Source: Cyanodermella asteris
Taxonomy: Eukaryota; Ascomycota; Lecanoromycetes; Ostropales; Stictidaceae
DNA: 64,000 nucleotides
NCBI GenBank assembly: GCA_900618795.1
Contig: UYJD01000009.1
Location: 503,823 to 567,822, forward strand
Direction of reading: 5' to 3'
The stretch's first letter is position 1. Each line of letters opens with the position of its first letter. This document shows, one piece after another, positions 20,946-31,349 of the stretch. The notes under the pieces were generated by a model. That model worked only from the letters and a program-made list of their open reading frames with translations, searched no databases and was not told the origin of the DNA. The translations under genes were made by a program, and so were the position numbers.

Positions 20946-21918
20946 TCAATCTACCAGATTGGCCATGGCAAAGTAGCCCTTGTTCTCGATCACACCCCGA
21001 TCCTTGACGACTGCTGTATACTTTACCACCCATTGTGGTTCAACTTCCCCACAGAGGGCACCTGTGGGGTCAGTGCACAACACGCCTGCGCCAGCTTCCC
21101 CATCTCCAAGCAGCTCACGGATAGTGCCCTTGGGTAAAATGTTGGTAGAGTCGTTATGGGTCATCAGTTCGATGTGCTCGGTTTTGGCATATAGAATGAG
21201 ACTCTTTGGTACCACACAACAATCTCGAACGTTTATCTGATCAAGAGTTGGTCGGACCGACACACGAGGCAGGAATCGCTTCAAACGCTCGCTACCAAAT
21301 TCTGCGAGTCCCAATTGTCTAACCCTCCCGGCTTGGTGAAGCTTTTCCAGGTCGTTCCAAACCTTCGCCATGGACTCTAATTGCACTCTCGACTCTGCGG
21401 TATCTTCGACATCTGGCTCCACGTCATCATCTGCATCAAAGGTCACCCCCGGGAACGAGACAATTAGGAGGTCGATACCAGGCACGCCTAGTTCCTCCAA
21501 AACACATTGAATCGCCTCCTGAACGTGCTCAGAATGCTGCACGGCATTTGTCGTTGGTAAGAAGAAGAGCTTAGCGGTGATATCGTATTGCGATCGATCA
21601 CTGTTCAGACCCCGGCCCGTTGTGGTGATTGCGGGAATATAGACTGTGTTCACTTCTTGCTTCGTCCACCTCCTGAAGTCCTTTGGTCGTTCAGAGCCAC
21701 TCCCTTCAGTCGCACCGTTTTCCACAGACAAAGCTTGCCAACTGGATTTGAAGTTTGCTCGCAATGAGTTGGTGAATTCGGTGTTTGACTTTGTCGAGCC
21801 TGGTCTTCGTATTACTGAAGGACCGCCGCTCATAATGTTGCTGCATGATTGATAAGTACAAACAAGCATTCACGACGCAGAACGAGTCATACCCGGTAGA
21901 GAGCACTAGCTTCGTCAT
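20946..21918 (-). CDS. glutamate-cysteine ligase modifier (regulatory) subunit, AKR-like
   Basis: An aldo-keto-reductase-fold protein like animal GCLM, which binds the catalytic subunit and raises its affinity for glutamate. The exons are 21918..21893 and 21840..20946 (306 aa). The 52-nt intron joins MTKLVLSTG to NIMSGGPSVIRRPGS. Features: SQYDITAKLFFLP, ELGVPGIDLLIVSFPG, and VWNDLEKLHQAGRVRQLGLAEFGSERL followed by VRPTLDQINVRDCCVVP, the segment typical of the family. The Tyr and Lys of active reductases are not in their usual setting, as expected for a regulatory member. It converges on BUD32 and is divergent from the AP-1 sigma gene. GSH1 is two genes away. The family call is good; regulation of the ligase in this fungus is inferred. 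Confidence 0.88.
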
Positions 21919-22318
21919 GATGGCCTGTTCAAGAGTAATGTTCCTGATAGAATGTTTCAAAGTGAAGACATGCGCAACAGGTCTCTTGTTGTAGGTAGGA
22001 CGTCGTGTTGATAGAGTCCACCGTTTGCATGTGGTGTTCCAAATGATTCTACGAGGACATGATCCTCCCGTTGCGCATGCACAGCTTCGTCGGATGCCGA
22101 CTCAAGGGCTGACCGGACCTAACCAGATTGTCGTCGAGAGCCCGGTCAGTCTGCGTAGACAGTGCAGTCGGTTGTGCAGAAGGCGCTCTGTGTAACGGCC
22201 ATGGCTGTGTGGAATGATCCGGAGCCAGCGGCTACACTTGGACTTTTTGGCTCCACGCCAGTTGTTCGAGGAGATTATCTGCGCCATCTCCGCACGCAAA
22301 CTTCCTTCACCCTCCAAG
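21919..22318. promoter_or_regulatory. divergent promoter between the GCL modifier and AP-1 sigma genes
   Basis: 400 bp between two divergent start codons, so it should hold both promoters. No particular factor site or RNA gene is recognised. Confidence 0.45.
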
Positions 22319-23140
22319 ATGGCGATCAAGTAAGTTGCTGACCTTCCATGCTTGCTCTCCAGAGGTGGAACGTCTACTCATGCTTCCAGCTACTTGATCC
22401 TGCTGTCTCGACAGGGCAAAGTTGTATGTCTGGCTTGGTCGCCCACCCTGCTTCCTCCTCAGGCTTGGAGCGCACATTCTGACTTGCACCCAGCGCCTCG
22501 CGAAATGGTTCACTACATTGTCCCCCAAGGATAAGGGCAAGATCGTGAAAGATGTTTCCCAGCTTGTGCTGTCGCGCCGGACGCGAATGTGCAACTTTCT
22601 CGAATACAAGGGTAATGGCAGCGCTGTTCAGCCGCTCTACCGTCTTACGAACGTGATTGTTTGATGAAGCGGACGAAGGTTAACACGCGATCTCTCACAG
22701 ACAGCAAGGTAGTTTACCGTCGATACGCCTCCCTCTTCTTTATCGCCGGCTGCTCGTCTACCGATAACGAGCTGATCGTCCTCGAAATCGTGCACCGATA
22801 CGTTGAACAGATGGACAAGTACTATGGCAATGTCTGCGAGCTCGACATCATCTTCAACTTCCAAAAGGCATACTTCATCCTGGATGAGCTGTTGCTAGCC
22901 GGCGAGATGCAAGAAAGCAGCAAGAAGAACGTGCTCAGATGTATTGGACAGCAAGACAGCTTAGAGGATATGGAGGTACGTGAGCACAGTGATTCGCAGT
23001 GTCTTGCCGTGCTGTTTCCATGCAGACGGTTGCGTTATAAAGGCCCCTTCCCCTGTGAATGTCCCCAATACTCCGAACTCTGTCGCTGACGTGTTGCTGT
23101 TTTTCAGATGGAAGACGATGGACCCACTAAGATTATGTGA
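22319..23140 (+). CDS. APS1: AP-1 clathrin adaptor sigma subunit
   Basis: The small sigma chain of the AP-1 adaptor, which sorts cargo into clathrin vesicles at the trans-Golgi and endosomes. Five exons give 156 aa: 22319..22329, 22390..22423, 22494..22611, 22701..22975 and 23108..23140. All introns are GT-AG. The first exon is only 11 nt. The spliced protein runs [93 protein letters not shown] and ends [10 protein letters not shown]. The RLAKWF and NFLEYK motifs point to sigma-1 rather than sigma-2 or sigma-3. Length and ends match the family. Identification firm. Confidence 0.95.
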
Positions 23141-24260
23141 TGATAACAATGATTTATACCCCACGAAATGCATATTCTGTCTTAGACACAGAGGCTCTAT
23201 ATATCAAGTCTCTTGCATCTTGCTAATCACTGGCTATCACAGGTCTCCGAGGACATCGAGCGCAAGCTGACTGACGTCGGAATACTTTGAGAATGTATTC
23301 ATGAGAAATGAATCGATGTCCACGTTGATGACGCACTCCGGGAGTCCTTTAAAGATGGGAGGAGCCACAAGTACAATTCCATTTGTGGACCTTTTTCCAG
23401 ACCAGTGCAGGTCAGATTACATTCTCTTCGGATACAGTGACAAGCCACGCTTTAAGTCTGGCATGAATTGCCAGTTAAGCCATGCAGTACTCGGATACAT
23501 TGACACCTCGATTTAGGCTTTCGGATCCCTGAGTCGACCAAGATCCTGCTCAAGAACCGTCGAGATAATCACGAGACAACCGTGCTTATCGGCCAATGCC
23601 AGGCCAATGCCAGCCAGCCGCCTGAAAGCCGAATTGTGGATACAGCACCACACCTGCTTCGCTCAGCACCTCTCGTCAATGCACATGGCTCGGAAGGGGC
23701 CATCATCACGTTTGCGTTGCGAAGTCGCGGCTCCTCAATACGGGGCGTGCGGTGATGGCATTGATTGGTTGGTCAGCATCTAACGTCACGTGCAGAGCTA
23801 AGCCTGTTTCGGACGGTCATCGTCCCGCCTGGTCTGCGACGCCTGCGATACGGGACTGACAACGGGCTTCGCACTGCTCAACTCTTCTGCCCGGGATACT
23901 CTCTCTTCATCAAGGAATCAGAAACTACCATGTTGTTCCATCAGGCACCAGTCACTGCCTGCTAGACGCCCAGCGTCCAGCAGTCGTGCGTCAGTTGGGC
24001 CATCCTCAGTCGCCAGCTGGGGACATTCCAACCGCTGTCGCATGCAGAAAGAAGTTACACAACCAACGTCCAGCCTATCTGTCTCGCGACGGTCTTACCA
24101 GCAATAATTGAGCCAGGCGGATCGACTCAGTTGACTGCAGCATCCGGCGCAAAGGCTCAGCATCCATTGCGTAGCGACTTCTTCACAACATTGGTCAGCC
24201 TCGCAGCCTATCGAACACCAGCAACGCGCTTCTTGACCTGTCGACTGACCTCTTACGACC
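23141..24260. other. intergenic stretch before MAF1
   Basis: About 1.1 kb. Only short open frames without recognisable content. It should include the AP-1 sigma terminator region and the MAF1 promoter. Nothing else is seen. Confidence 0.5.
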
Positions 24261-25392
24261 ATGAAGGTATGCATAATTACGTCCGCGGAGATTGTGAAAC
24301 AGTGGCTGACCATAGCAGTATCTATCACTACGCGAAATCGACGATGTCACTGAGGCACTCAATTTTGAGACCGCAGACTGCAGGATTGTGGGGGCCTGTG
24401 ACATCTACATCACCAAAGCAGCAGGAGGAGACAAGAAATTATACAAGAACATCGAGACGTCACTGGAGTCGCAGCATGAAGCAGCTCTCAAGTTCTCCGC
24501 TTCCCTCTCACCGCCTGAGGCGGAGCATGCAGCCAGCGCCCTGAATCTATCGCGCTCGAGTCCCTTTGGCCCGCTCAGCCAGATCTCCAGTCGTCGCATG
24601 TTCGCATATCTGATTGCGACACTCAATGCAAGCCATCCCGATTATGACTTCAGTCAATTTCTGCGACCCAGCGATTTCAGAAGGGAGCGAAGACTCAAGA
24701 AGGTCATGGATAATATTGACACAACTCTGTATGCTCTTCGGCCCAAAGCCCTGTCTCCTGCAGGGGGGAGCGAGAAGTGGGCGCTGGGATCGTCTCCATT
24801 GCCGGAAGACGAGCTTGCAACACCGAAGACCGGGTCAGCGCCCGGAAACGCGTCATGGAGTCCTAAAATGTGGCACGCGATCGACAGCGAAATGAGTCTC
24901 GAAGACTGCTCGTTGTACAGCTACGAGCCAGAGGAAGATCCGTATGACGATGACGAAGACGAGCCATCGATATGGAGCTTCCACTACTTTTTCTTCAACA
25001 AGGCGAAGAAGCGCGTTTGTTACCTGCATCTCCGCGCCTTGAGTCTAAGCAACGATATCGACGGCTTCCGTACGCCGAAAACTCCTGTCGCTCAAGGCCG
25101 CACCATCGATTTATCCTGGGCTCGTGCGGAACCTGGATCTGCGAAGCGTGCGAAATACTGGCTCGGAGAGCGCGCTGTTGGCAATGTCATTGGTGGTTGG
25201 GACGACGAGGATGATACAACTGGCGATGATGATGATGTACAAATTCTCACAGACACGGACGCGTCCAAATACGACTCGGGTCCATCGGAATCGCCCAGCC
25301 CGGATCTTGGGCGCAAGCGAAGACAGCTAGCGGCTATTGACGAGAACGGCCGGGGCGTGGATGATGACATCGCCGAGGCGATCGAGCTCTAA
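24261..25392 (+). CDS. MAF1: Maf1 repressor of RNA polymerase III
   Basis: Under starvation or stress, unphosphorylated Maf1 enters the nucleus and blocks Pol III transcription of tRNA and 5S genes; TORC1 and PKA normally keep it phosphorylated. The exons are 24261..24266 and 24319..25392 (359 aa). The first exon encodes only Met-Lys; the 52-nt intron runs GTATGC to GCAG. Box A starts the second exon (YLSLREIDDVTEALNFETAD, then VGACDIYITKAAG). Box B includes FAYLIATLNASHPDYDFSQF. Box C includes WSFHYFFFNKAKKRVCYLH. A Ser/Pro-rich insert at about 150-185 and an acidic tail holding TGDDDDVQ are variable parts. The split just after the second codon is a common fungal arrangement. Identification firm. 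Confidence 0.95.
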
Positions 25393-25691
25393 ATGCTCAG
25401 CTCGGCTTCTGGGCTTTGATTTCGCGGCGTTGAGTTTGGGCTGGGATTGTTTTACCACCCAAGCTTGGGCCTTGCGGTGAGAGCGCTGGCGCCAGGTTTA
25501 TTTGTCTGTGACCCTCCTTTCGTGGTCCCGGCACAAACGTAACGAGTAATGATGTATAGTAGCAGGGCTGTGATTTATGCTATGCCTGAAGCTTGTACTT
25601 TTTTTCATCATGCAGGTCAAGTTGAATTCTTATGAGGTCACGGCTTTGGTTCATGCGTTGAATTGTTGTTGTTGACTGAGCGTAGAACTCT

Positions 25692-27563
25692 CTAGATTTC
25701 GAAGATCTCCCCGGCACCTCCTCCGCCCATTCTCTGGTCTACTAAATCTAATCGCCACCCTTTCCATTCTTTCAGACCTCGCTTGATGTCTTTGACCCTC
25801 TCGATCCTCTTCTTGGCGTCCTCTTCGTGAGCTCGCCTGAACGCATCTTCGTCGAAGTCGCCCATGTCATCGTCATCCAACAACCCTTCGTCCTGACCTC
25901 GAGTGTTTCCACCTCCGGTGAACGCGTTCAAGCCGCTTTGGAACACGTTTGCAAATCCAGAGCGACCTTTGCTTACACTTTGCCGCACCGCATGCTTGGC
26001 CGGAGCGGAAGAGCCGCCGCTCAGGTCGACTTCGTCGAAGCCACCGCTACCGATGGTTCGATCTGGTGTAACCTCATCCATGCCTCCCTGCAGCTCTATC
26101 CGCTTGTCCCTCCAGACGCCTCTCCGAAGCTCAAAGACTTCTCCTTCGAGTTCCCGTACTCGCGATTCCAAGCGCGTTCGCTCCTCGTCTTCGAGCTCGT
26201 CGATGCCGTCGTCGTCAACCTCTCCTTTGCTGCGCTCCTTTTGCTTCAGCCGCCGCGTCTCTGCTTCTAGTCCGACCAGCTTTTCCCTGAGTGATGCCAC
26301 CTCCTTGACCGCGTTCTCGCGCTCTTTCTCGGCCTCTCGTCGTCGAGGCTCCGCCTCCCGCTGAAGCTTCGTGATTGTCTCGAGCTTGGTCTCTAGGTTC
26401 TCGGCTTTCTTCGTCGCTTCGTCTGCGCGTTTCTGTGCAGCCTCGAGATCGTGCTCCAAGCCTGCGATTCGCGTGACCGAACTGCTCTTCTCGCTTCCGT
26501 CTCTCACAGCGGCAGCGCTGAGCTTATCGACTTTTGCTCGGAGGTCCTTGAGTTCGGTCTGTGCTGACTCGGCAGTCTTCTCAGCCTTCTTTAACTTCGT
26601 CTCGAGTGCGGAGACCTGCTCCTTGTGTGCGTCCGTAGCGGAAGACGTCGATGACGTGGTTTTTGACAATTGGGATTGCAGGCTTGACAGCTCCATAGAC
26701 ATGTTCTCAATTGTCGACTGTTTCGCGTCTAGTTGGGCCTGCAGGTCTGCGTCTTTTGCGTTGGACGGCGATGCGTTCGATTGCCCCCTCGTGCGCGAAG
26801 TCAGCGACTGTAGATGCGAATTCTGTCTCTGCACGGAGGCAAGCTCGCTCTTGGTTCTCTCCAGTTCACTTGCTAGCGCCTCACCCTTGTCCGCCTTGCT
26901 CTTGAGATCCGCGACCTGCAAGTTTCCTTCGCGCAGGGGCTCCATTTCGTCCTCAAGCTTCCATGACCGCGTCTCCGCTGCTTCGAGGTCCTTGGACAGC
27001 TTCTTGTTCTCCTTTTCTAGTTCCTCCAAGCGTGATTTCTGCTTCGAGTATATTTCCGCCACCTCCTCACCTGGGCTGGGCGAGATGGGGTCCGCTTGGG
27101 AGCCTCGGCGGAAGGACTCTGAGCGGAGTTTCGACTGAATACTAAGAGACTGCTTGCGGTTGTGTGTTGTGCGGGACGACGAATCCTCGACATCGTCTTT
27201 GGCCTTATCTTTGCCATTGTCCTTGTCCTTACTCTTGACTTTGTCCTTGGAGTCCGCGGGCTTCTCGGGCTGCTCTTCGGTGGCATCTTCGTCTTTCGCC
27301 GCTTCAGGCGCCGCTGCGTCGTCTGCTGCTTCTTCGGGCTTGTCTTCTGTGATTCCTGCTAGGGAATTGTCTTTGGCATCTTCCTTGGGGGCTTTGCCGT
27401 CATCTTTCTTCTTCTTGTCGCCTTTCTTTCCCTTCTCCTTCTGCTTCTTCATCTGTTCATACTGCAAAATGGTCAATTCAGCCTCCTTGAAGCACATCAT
27501 CGACCTCACCTTCTTTCTTGCTGCGGCGACCTTCTCGGCCTTTTCCTTCTCTGCGTCCGCCAT
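25692..27563 (-). CDS. coiled-coil protein (fungal M-repeat / golgin-like)
   Basis: A long coiled-coil protein of the type often named M protein repeat protein in filamentous fungi; a Golgi or vesicle-tether role is possible but unproven. The model joins 27563..27510 and 27461..25692 (607 aa). The 48-nt intron (GTGAGG to TTTGCAG) keeps frame either way; I removed it because AARKK joined to YEQMKKQKEKGKK is more natural. Residues 1-110 are Lys/Glu/Ala-rich and disordered, then SLSIQSKLRSESFRRGS, then coiled coil from about 145 to 450 with regular heptads. The C-terminus has SGFANVFQSGLNAFTGG and an acidic LDDDDMGDFDEDAF followed by a helical segment. No GRIP domain is visible. The gene is convergent with MAF1, 300 bp away. 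Confidence 0.8.
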   Translation of the reverse strand: MADAEKEKAEKVAAARKKVRSMMCFKEAELTILQYEQMKKQKEKGKKGDKKKKDDGKAPKEDAKDNSLAGITEDKPEEAADDAAAPEAAKDEDATEEQPEKPADSKDKVKSKDKDNGKDKAKDDVEDSSSRTTHNRKQSLSIQSKLRSESFRRGSQADPISPSPGEEVAEIYSKQKSRLEELEKENKKLSKDLEAAETRSWKLEDEMEPLREGNLQVADLKSKADKGEALASELERTKSELASVQRQNSHLQSLTSRTRGQSNASPSNAKDADLQAQLDAKQSTIENMSMELSSLQSQLSKTTSSTSSATDAHKEQVSALETKLKKAEKTAESAQTELKDLRAKVDKLSAAAVRDGSEKSSSVTRIAGLEHDLEAAQKRADEATKKAENLETKLETITKLQREAEPRRREAEKERENAVKEVASLREKLVGLEAETRRLKQKERSKGEVDDDGIDELEDEERTRLESRVRELEGEVFELRRGVWRDKRIELQGGMDEVTPDRTIGSGGFDEVDLSGGSSAPAKHAVRQSVSKGRSGFANVFQSGLNAFTGGGNTRGQDEGLLDDDDMGDFDEDAFRRAHEEDAKKRIERVKDIKRGLKEWKGWRLDLVDQRMGGGGAGEIFEI

Positions 27564-28034
27564 ACTGATTGAATTTATGCAGTGCCATGCGTCGAGTTGT
27601 GGACAAGATGTCAGATGCGGCGCACGCGGAGCTCAACTCCGCATACCTGGGGAAGCGAACCTTCCACCTTCCCGTTCCGGACATGCTTGACTGGGATGCA
27701 ACTTAATACGAAGTGACTCGCAGATCTTACATCACCAATAAGAGACCGATTGATGTGATTGACCTAGAATTTCCGGAGCTGATCTTACTCGAAACATGAC
27801 TTTGGTCCGGGATCACTCTTGAGGTACGCTGCCCAGCGGAGGTTGGCGCTAGTTACATGTTTGTTGAAAGAATTGAATATCAAGAATTTGAAAATTAAGT
27901 CATGGCAACGAGATAACCTACTCTAGTCGCTTTATGTCCATGAACATTCCAGCTCATAGCTCGAATATCTTGTCCACAGAAACACGAGCTTCGCGATGCT
28001 CTGCATGTCTCGAGAACCGCACAAGACGAATGAA
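27564..28034. other. intergenic stretch
   Basis: 470 bp between the start of the coiled-coil gene and the end of the PP2C gene on the same strand. It should hold the promoter of the former and the 3' end of the latter. No other content is recognised. Confidence 0.5.
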
Positions 28035-29243
28035 TCATGCGTTTATGATGATCGCGACGATAACGGCGATATCGTCGACCTTGCCACCTGCCCACTGTTC
28101 ATGAGGATACCAGCGCTGTAGCTCCCTCCCGAAAGGACTCATCCGTTTCATGTCAGCAGCTGCCGTTTGTGACTGCTGTACAATCTTGAAAGCCAGCTTT
28201 TCTTGTATGCTGACAAGTCCTTTCTCATCTGCGTCTTTGGCGAATTCTCGCCTCCACTCTGTCTTGTCTTCCAGATCGTTCCCACCAACGACGACGCCGT
28301 TCCCGTTCTTGTCGACAACCCAACCCTTGACCGATTCCATCTCTTTCCTGACAATCTCCAAGACATCTGAGCTGTTCAAGTTGTCCCAAACGCCATCGGT
28401 TCCAAACACCAATACGTCACCATGTTGAAGTTGGTGTCTTGAAACCGCCGCGTCCTTGGGTAGATCCATCAAGGGGCTTCCCCCAAAGGTCTCGTATTGG
28501 CGCATGATCTGCGGTGGTATCAATGATAACTGGTAGGGTGTGTTGAAAGCATGAACTTGGGGTGGGGAGAAGAATGCCATGGCATTCGGTCTGTAGTGAG
28601 CAAAGCCCGAGTCTCCTAAGTTGGCCACCTCAAATGTACCATCAGTCCTGCCAATCGCCACGCATGCTGTGCTGCCTCCGCCATCGACCTCAGGATCCTT
28701 CACAACTCCGTCGTAGCCTGCTTGTAGCATTTTCCGTGGACCGAGCTTGCCCTTTGATCCTTTCTCATCCCACGTCCCGGCCATCTGTGCCATGTGCCTA
28801 CATAAGCCTTCCGAGAACGCACTCGGATCAATACCGGACTCTGTCCACCCACCGACTCCATCCGCGATCCCGAAGGCAACATTCCCGCTGCTATCGTTCC
28901 CGAGGCTTCCCATGAAGTATGCATCTTGTCCGCTCCTTGGCGGCGCGCCTGCTATCCCGGTTTGCCCTTTTGCTCTTAACGCTGCAATGTGCAATGCATG
29001 TACGTCTCTGTCTGCCCGTACTTTCCGGCCTTTACCGCAATAAGAAACGGCGACTCGATATGCTATACTGCCGGACGGGGAGGCTGCGATCGAGTATGCA
29101 GAGCATTGTTGGGAGGGGGGGGAAAGAGGGGAAGATCGACACGTAGATGGGCTGGATGCGCTGACTGATATAGGAATGAATAGAGAGGACAGACTGGCGT
29201 AGGCAAAGGCGCTGGTGGGCCGCATGCTGCGCGCAAGTGCCAT
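28035..29243 (-). CDS. PTC7: PP2C-type protein phosphatase, PTC7/Azr1-like, mitochondrial
   Basis: A metal-dependent Ser/Thr phosphatase of the PTC7 group, which in yeast acts in mitochondria on coenzyme Q synthesis proteins. Single exon, 402 aa. The N-terminal 60 residues are Ser/Ala/Arg-rich with few acids, fitting a mitochondrial targeting sequence. Metal and phosphate motifs in order: RSGQDAYF, FGIADGVGGW, GGSTACVAIG, NLGDSGF, FGTDGVWDNL and KVDDIAVIVA. An insert of about 20 residues with NGNGVVVGGNDLEDK lies between the last two. RSGQDAYF has Gln where RSGEDAYF is usual; the Asp ligand is kept. Start ATG 29243 is the first in frame. Family call firm; location inferred. Confidence 0.92.
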   Translation of the reverse strand: MALARSMRPTSAFAYASLSSLFIPISVSASSPSTCRSSPLSPPSQQCSAYSIAASPSGSIAYRVAVSYCGKGRKVRADRDVHALHIAALRAKGQTGIAGAPPRSGQDAYFMGSLGNDSSGNVAFGIADGVGGWTESGIDPSAFSEGLCRHMAQMAGTWDEKGSKGKLGPRKMLQAGYDGVVKDPEVDGGGSTACVAIGRTDGTFEVANLGDSGFAHYRPNAMAFFSPPQVHAFNTPYQLSLIPPQIMRQYETFGGSPLMDLPKDAAVSRHQLQHGDVLVFGTDGVWDNLNSSDVLEIVRKEMESVKGWVVDKNGNGVVVGGNDLEDKTEWRREFAKDADEKGLVSIQEKLAFKIVQQSQTAAADMKRMSPFGRELQRWYPHEQWAGGKVDDIAVIVAIIINA

Positions 29244-29770
29244 GTAGGCGAGGAAAGGCTCAGACTATGTTCGCGGCGCGGCTAAAAGGCCATTGTAGAA
29301 GAAACGAGCGTTGGAGAAGGAGAGAGAGAGAGGAGATTAAGACGATATGACAATTGTGAGGGCCAAAATGGAGGAACAGATGTCCAAGAGGCAGGAACAT
29401 GCATGGGGTCTGACACAACGGCGGCAGGCCATCACTTCAAGTTTCTTTCTTTGGCTCACCGCGTCACAATCTGGGCGAGGCGCGGCGCCGTCGCGCGGCT
29501 GAAAGTAAATCCGAACTCTGTGCGGACAGAAACGCCATGGTTCGACAGGCGAAACACAATTTTGCCTAAGCAGAGCATTGCCACGGAGAGCAAAGGTCGT
29601 CATCGTCACACCGGGCTTTGAGAACTGTCCATTTGTCTGCGCCGTTCACCCGTACGATAATCACGACAGAACGAGAGGATTGCGAACCATAAATTATGTG
29701 CACCGTCTGCTCGGGCTACCGTTTTGTTTCAAGCGCTAAACGAGGCGGTTTCATGGCCTTGTCAATATTC
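29244..29770. other. intergenic stretch
   Basis: About 530 bp upstream of the PP2C gene and downstream of the small unknown gene. A GA-rich tract lies near 29318-29334. Nothing else is recognised. Confidence 0.5.
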
Positions 29771-30463
29771 CTAGTACCAGCTCGAGTCTGTGTCGTCACT
29801 CTGGCCATATCTTTCCTCTGATTTCGAGGTTCGTGGACCTGACTTATTCATGTCTCTTCTCTTGCGGCTCTGGCGTCTGAGCCCTAGGAAAAAAGGATCA
29901 ACTCCCGGCATAGTTGGGTACTCGTGCAACTGGGGGGCGGACGCGGCTCGGACCATGCCTTCAGCACGCAAAGCTTGAACTTCTCGCCGCCAAAGGTGAT
30001 TGCCGGTCGAGAATATCCGATTTTGACTGGCTGGGCGGTCTCTGATCTCCCTGTCGTCGATTTGCATGCCTTCCAAGAATGTCTTGAACTCGAAGCTGAT
30101 TCCAGGCAAATTGAGACGGACTCGGCTCTTGTGTCCATGGCTTCTGTTTAGGCTCTTCGACCTCCGGGCCTTGTGTTCGTGATATTCCGTATTGCTGAGC
30201 TCTGATTGAGATGCACGCCAGGTGACCTGAGGTCTTTTGATCCTCTGGGTTTGCGACCGCGTCAATTCATCTTTGCCTTGGCTAGCTAGGTAGCCAACAT
30301 CGGCGGCTGGGAAGACGTTCTGATGAGCGTTCGATTTTTCAGCGTGCTCGTACAAGGAACGCAACCGTGTGCTAGCGCTGATGGTTGCTGCATGGATTAT
30401 GCGATGCTCGTTTGAATGCTACTGTTGCGAGCTGCTTGTGAATTCATGCTGTGAAAGAGACAT
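29771..30463 (-). CDS. small basic hypothetical protein
   Basis: Not a family I recognise. A 198-codon frame without an ATG extends from 30364; adding a short first exon solves this. The model joins 30463..30423 and 30377..29771 (215 aa, starting MSLSQHEFTSSSQ), with a 45-nt intron running GTAGCA to ATCAG. The product is rich in Arg, Lys, Ser and His. The middle has RVRLNLPGISFEFKTFLEGMQ, then a conserved-looking RREVQALRAEGMVRAASAP. The end is basic (RRQSRKRRDMNKS) and closes DDTDSSWY. No signal peptide, membrane span or catalytic motif is visible. The frame is long for chance and the composition is protein-like, but neither the first exon nor expression is certain. Confidence 0.45.
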
Positions 30464-31349
30464 TCTGGCTACTGGTTGAACTTTGGCGATGCCTAAGCGA
30501 ACTGTGGTTTCATGAATATAATGGCAAACTCAAGAATACGCGTAGTCGGGTTGTACAACGCACCAGTGCCGACTGATCAATAGCACTTACCCAAATCAAG
30601 GTTCATCGAATGTCAAAGTACGACTTCGCTTCGGTGCGGCGCTTGCTGCGAAATGCACAACCCTGACGCTATCAGCAGACAAGTAAGGCGCGAGTCGTCA
30701 CGAAGCAGATGCAGTACCCAGGCACTAATGAGGTTAGATCTACAATCCGAAGGTGAAATTGCTAGTTGAATTGGTTGAAAAGCGTGGCATATTCGCCAAG
30801 AATTCATTCTATTGTCAGACGAACAACACTGGCGAGTCATGCTAGCTAGGACTCGGTATTGTGAAAGCTCTCAGATAGCCGCTCAGGACGGCTCCTTTAA
30901 AGCCCTACCGCGGGTCAAGGCATGAGCATAGAAGCCGTCGCCGACCTTCAGGGACGCTACGGTCATCGATATTTTATTGACGAATGTAGATGTGTCCTGA
31001 GCGACAGTAGCAAATATGAACGAAGCAGTAACAAGAAAGGTCAATGTGGAAAGTGCTTTACGTGCTTGATACAGGTTTCGCAGGTGTCGAAATATATCGG
31101 GTGTAAAGTATAGCGGAAGCGGCTTTTCTGAACGCGCTGCGGCCATGCCATCTCGACATTGAACGGCGCGCATGTATCGACCTCGTCATGTTTCGATCGA
31201 GTCTACGATAGATGAACCCAGCTGAACATCTTGTTGAGTGGTGACATGGCCCAAAAAGTAAAGACGCCTCGAAGGAACTTGCCTGATTGTCTGATTGAGA
31301 TCCGCGCTACGAGTTCGGACTACCCATCGCCCTGAGCAGCATTGACATC
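30464..31349. other. intergenic stretch upstream of the Zn2Cys6 regulator
   Basis: About 890 bp between divergent genes. No gene is recognised. It should contain the promoter of the regulator at 31350. Confidence 0.5.

Noticed and set aside
26371-27138. 255-codon plus-strand Ser/Ala/Leu-rich frame
   Set aside because: It is the antisense shadow of the coiled-coil gene; Lys/Glu/Ala-rich codons read in reverse give Ser/Leu/Phe.
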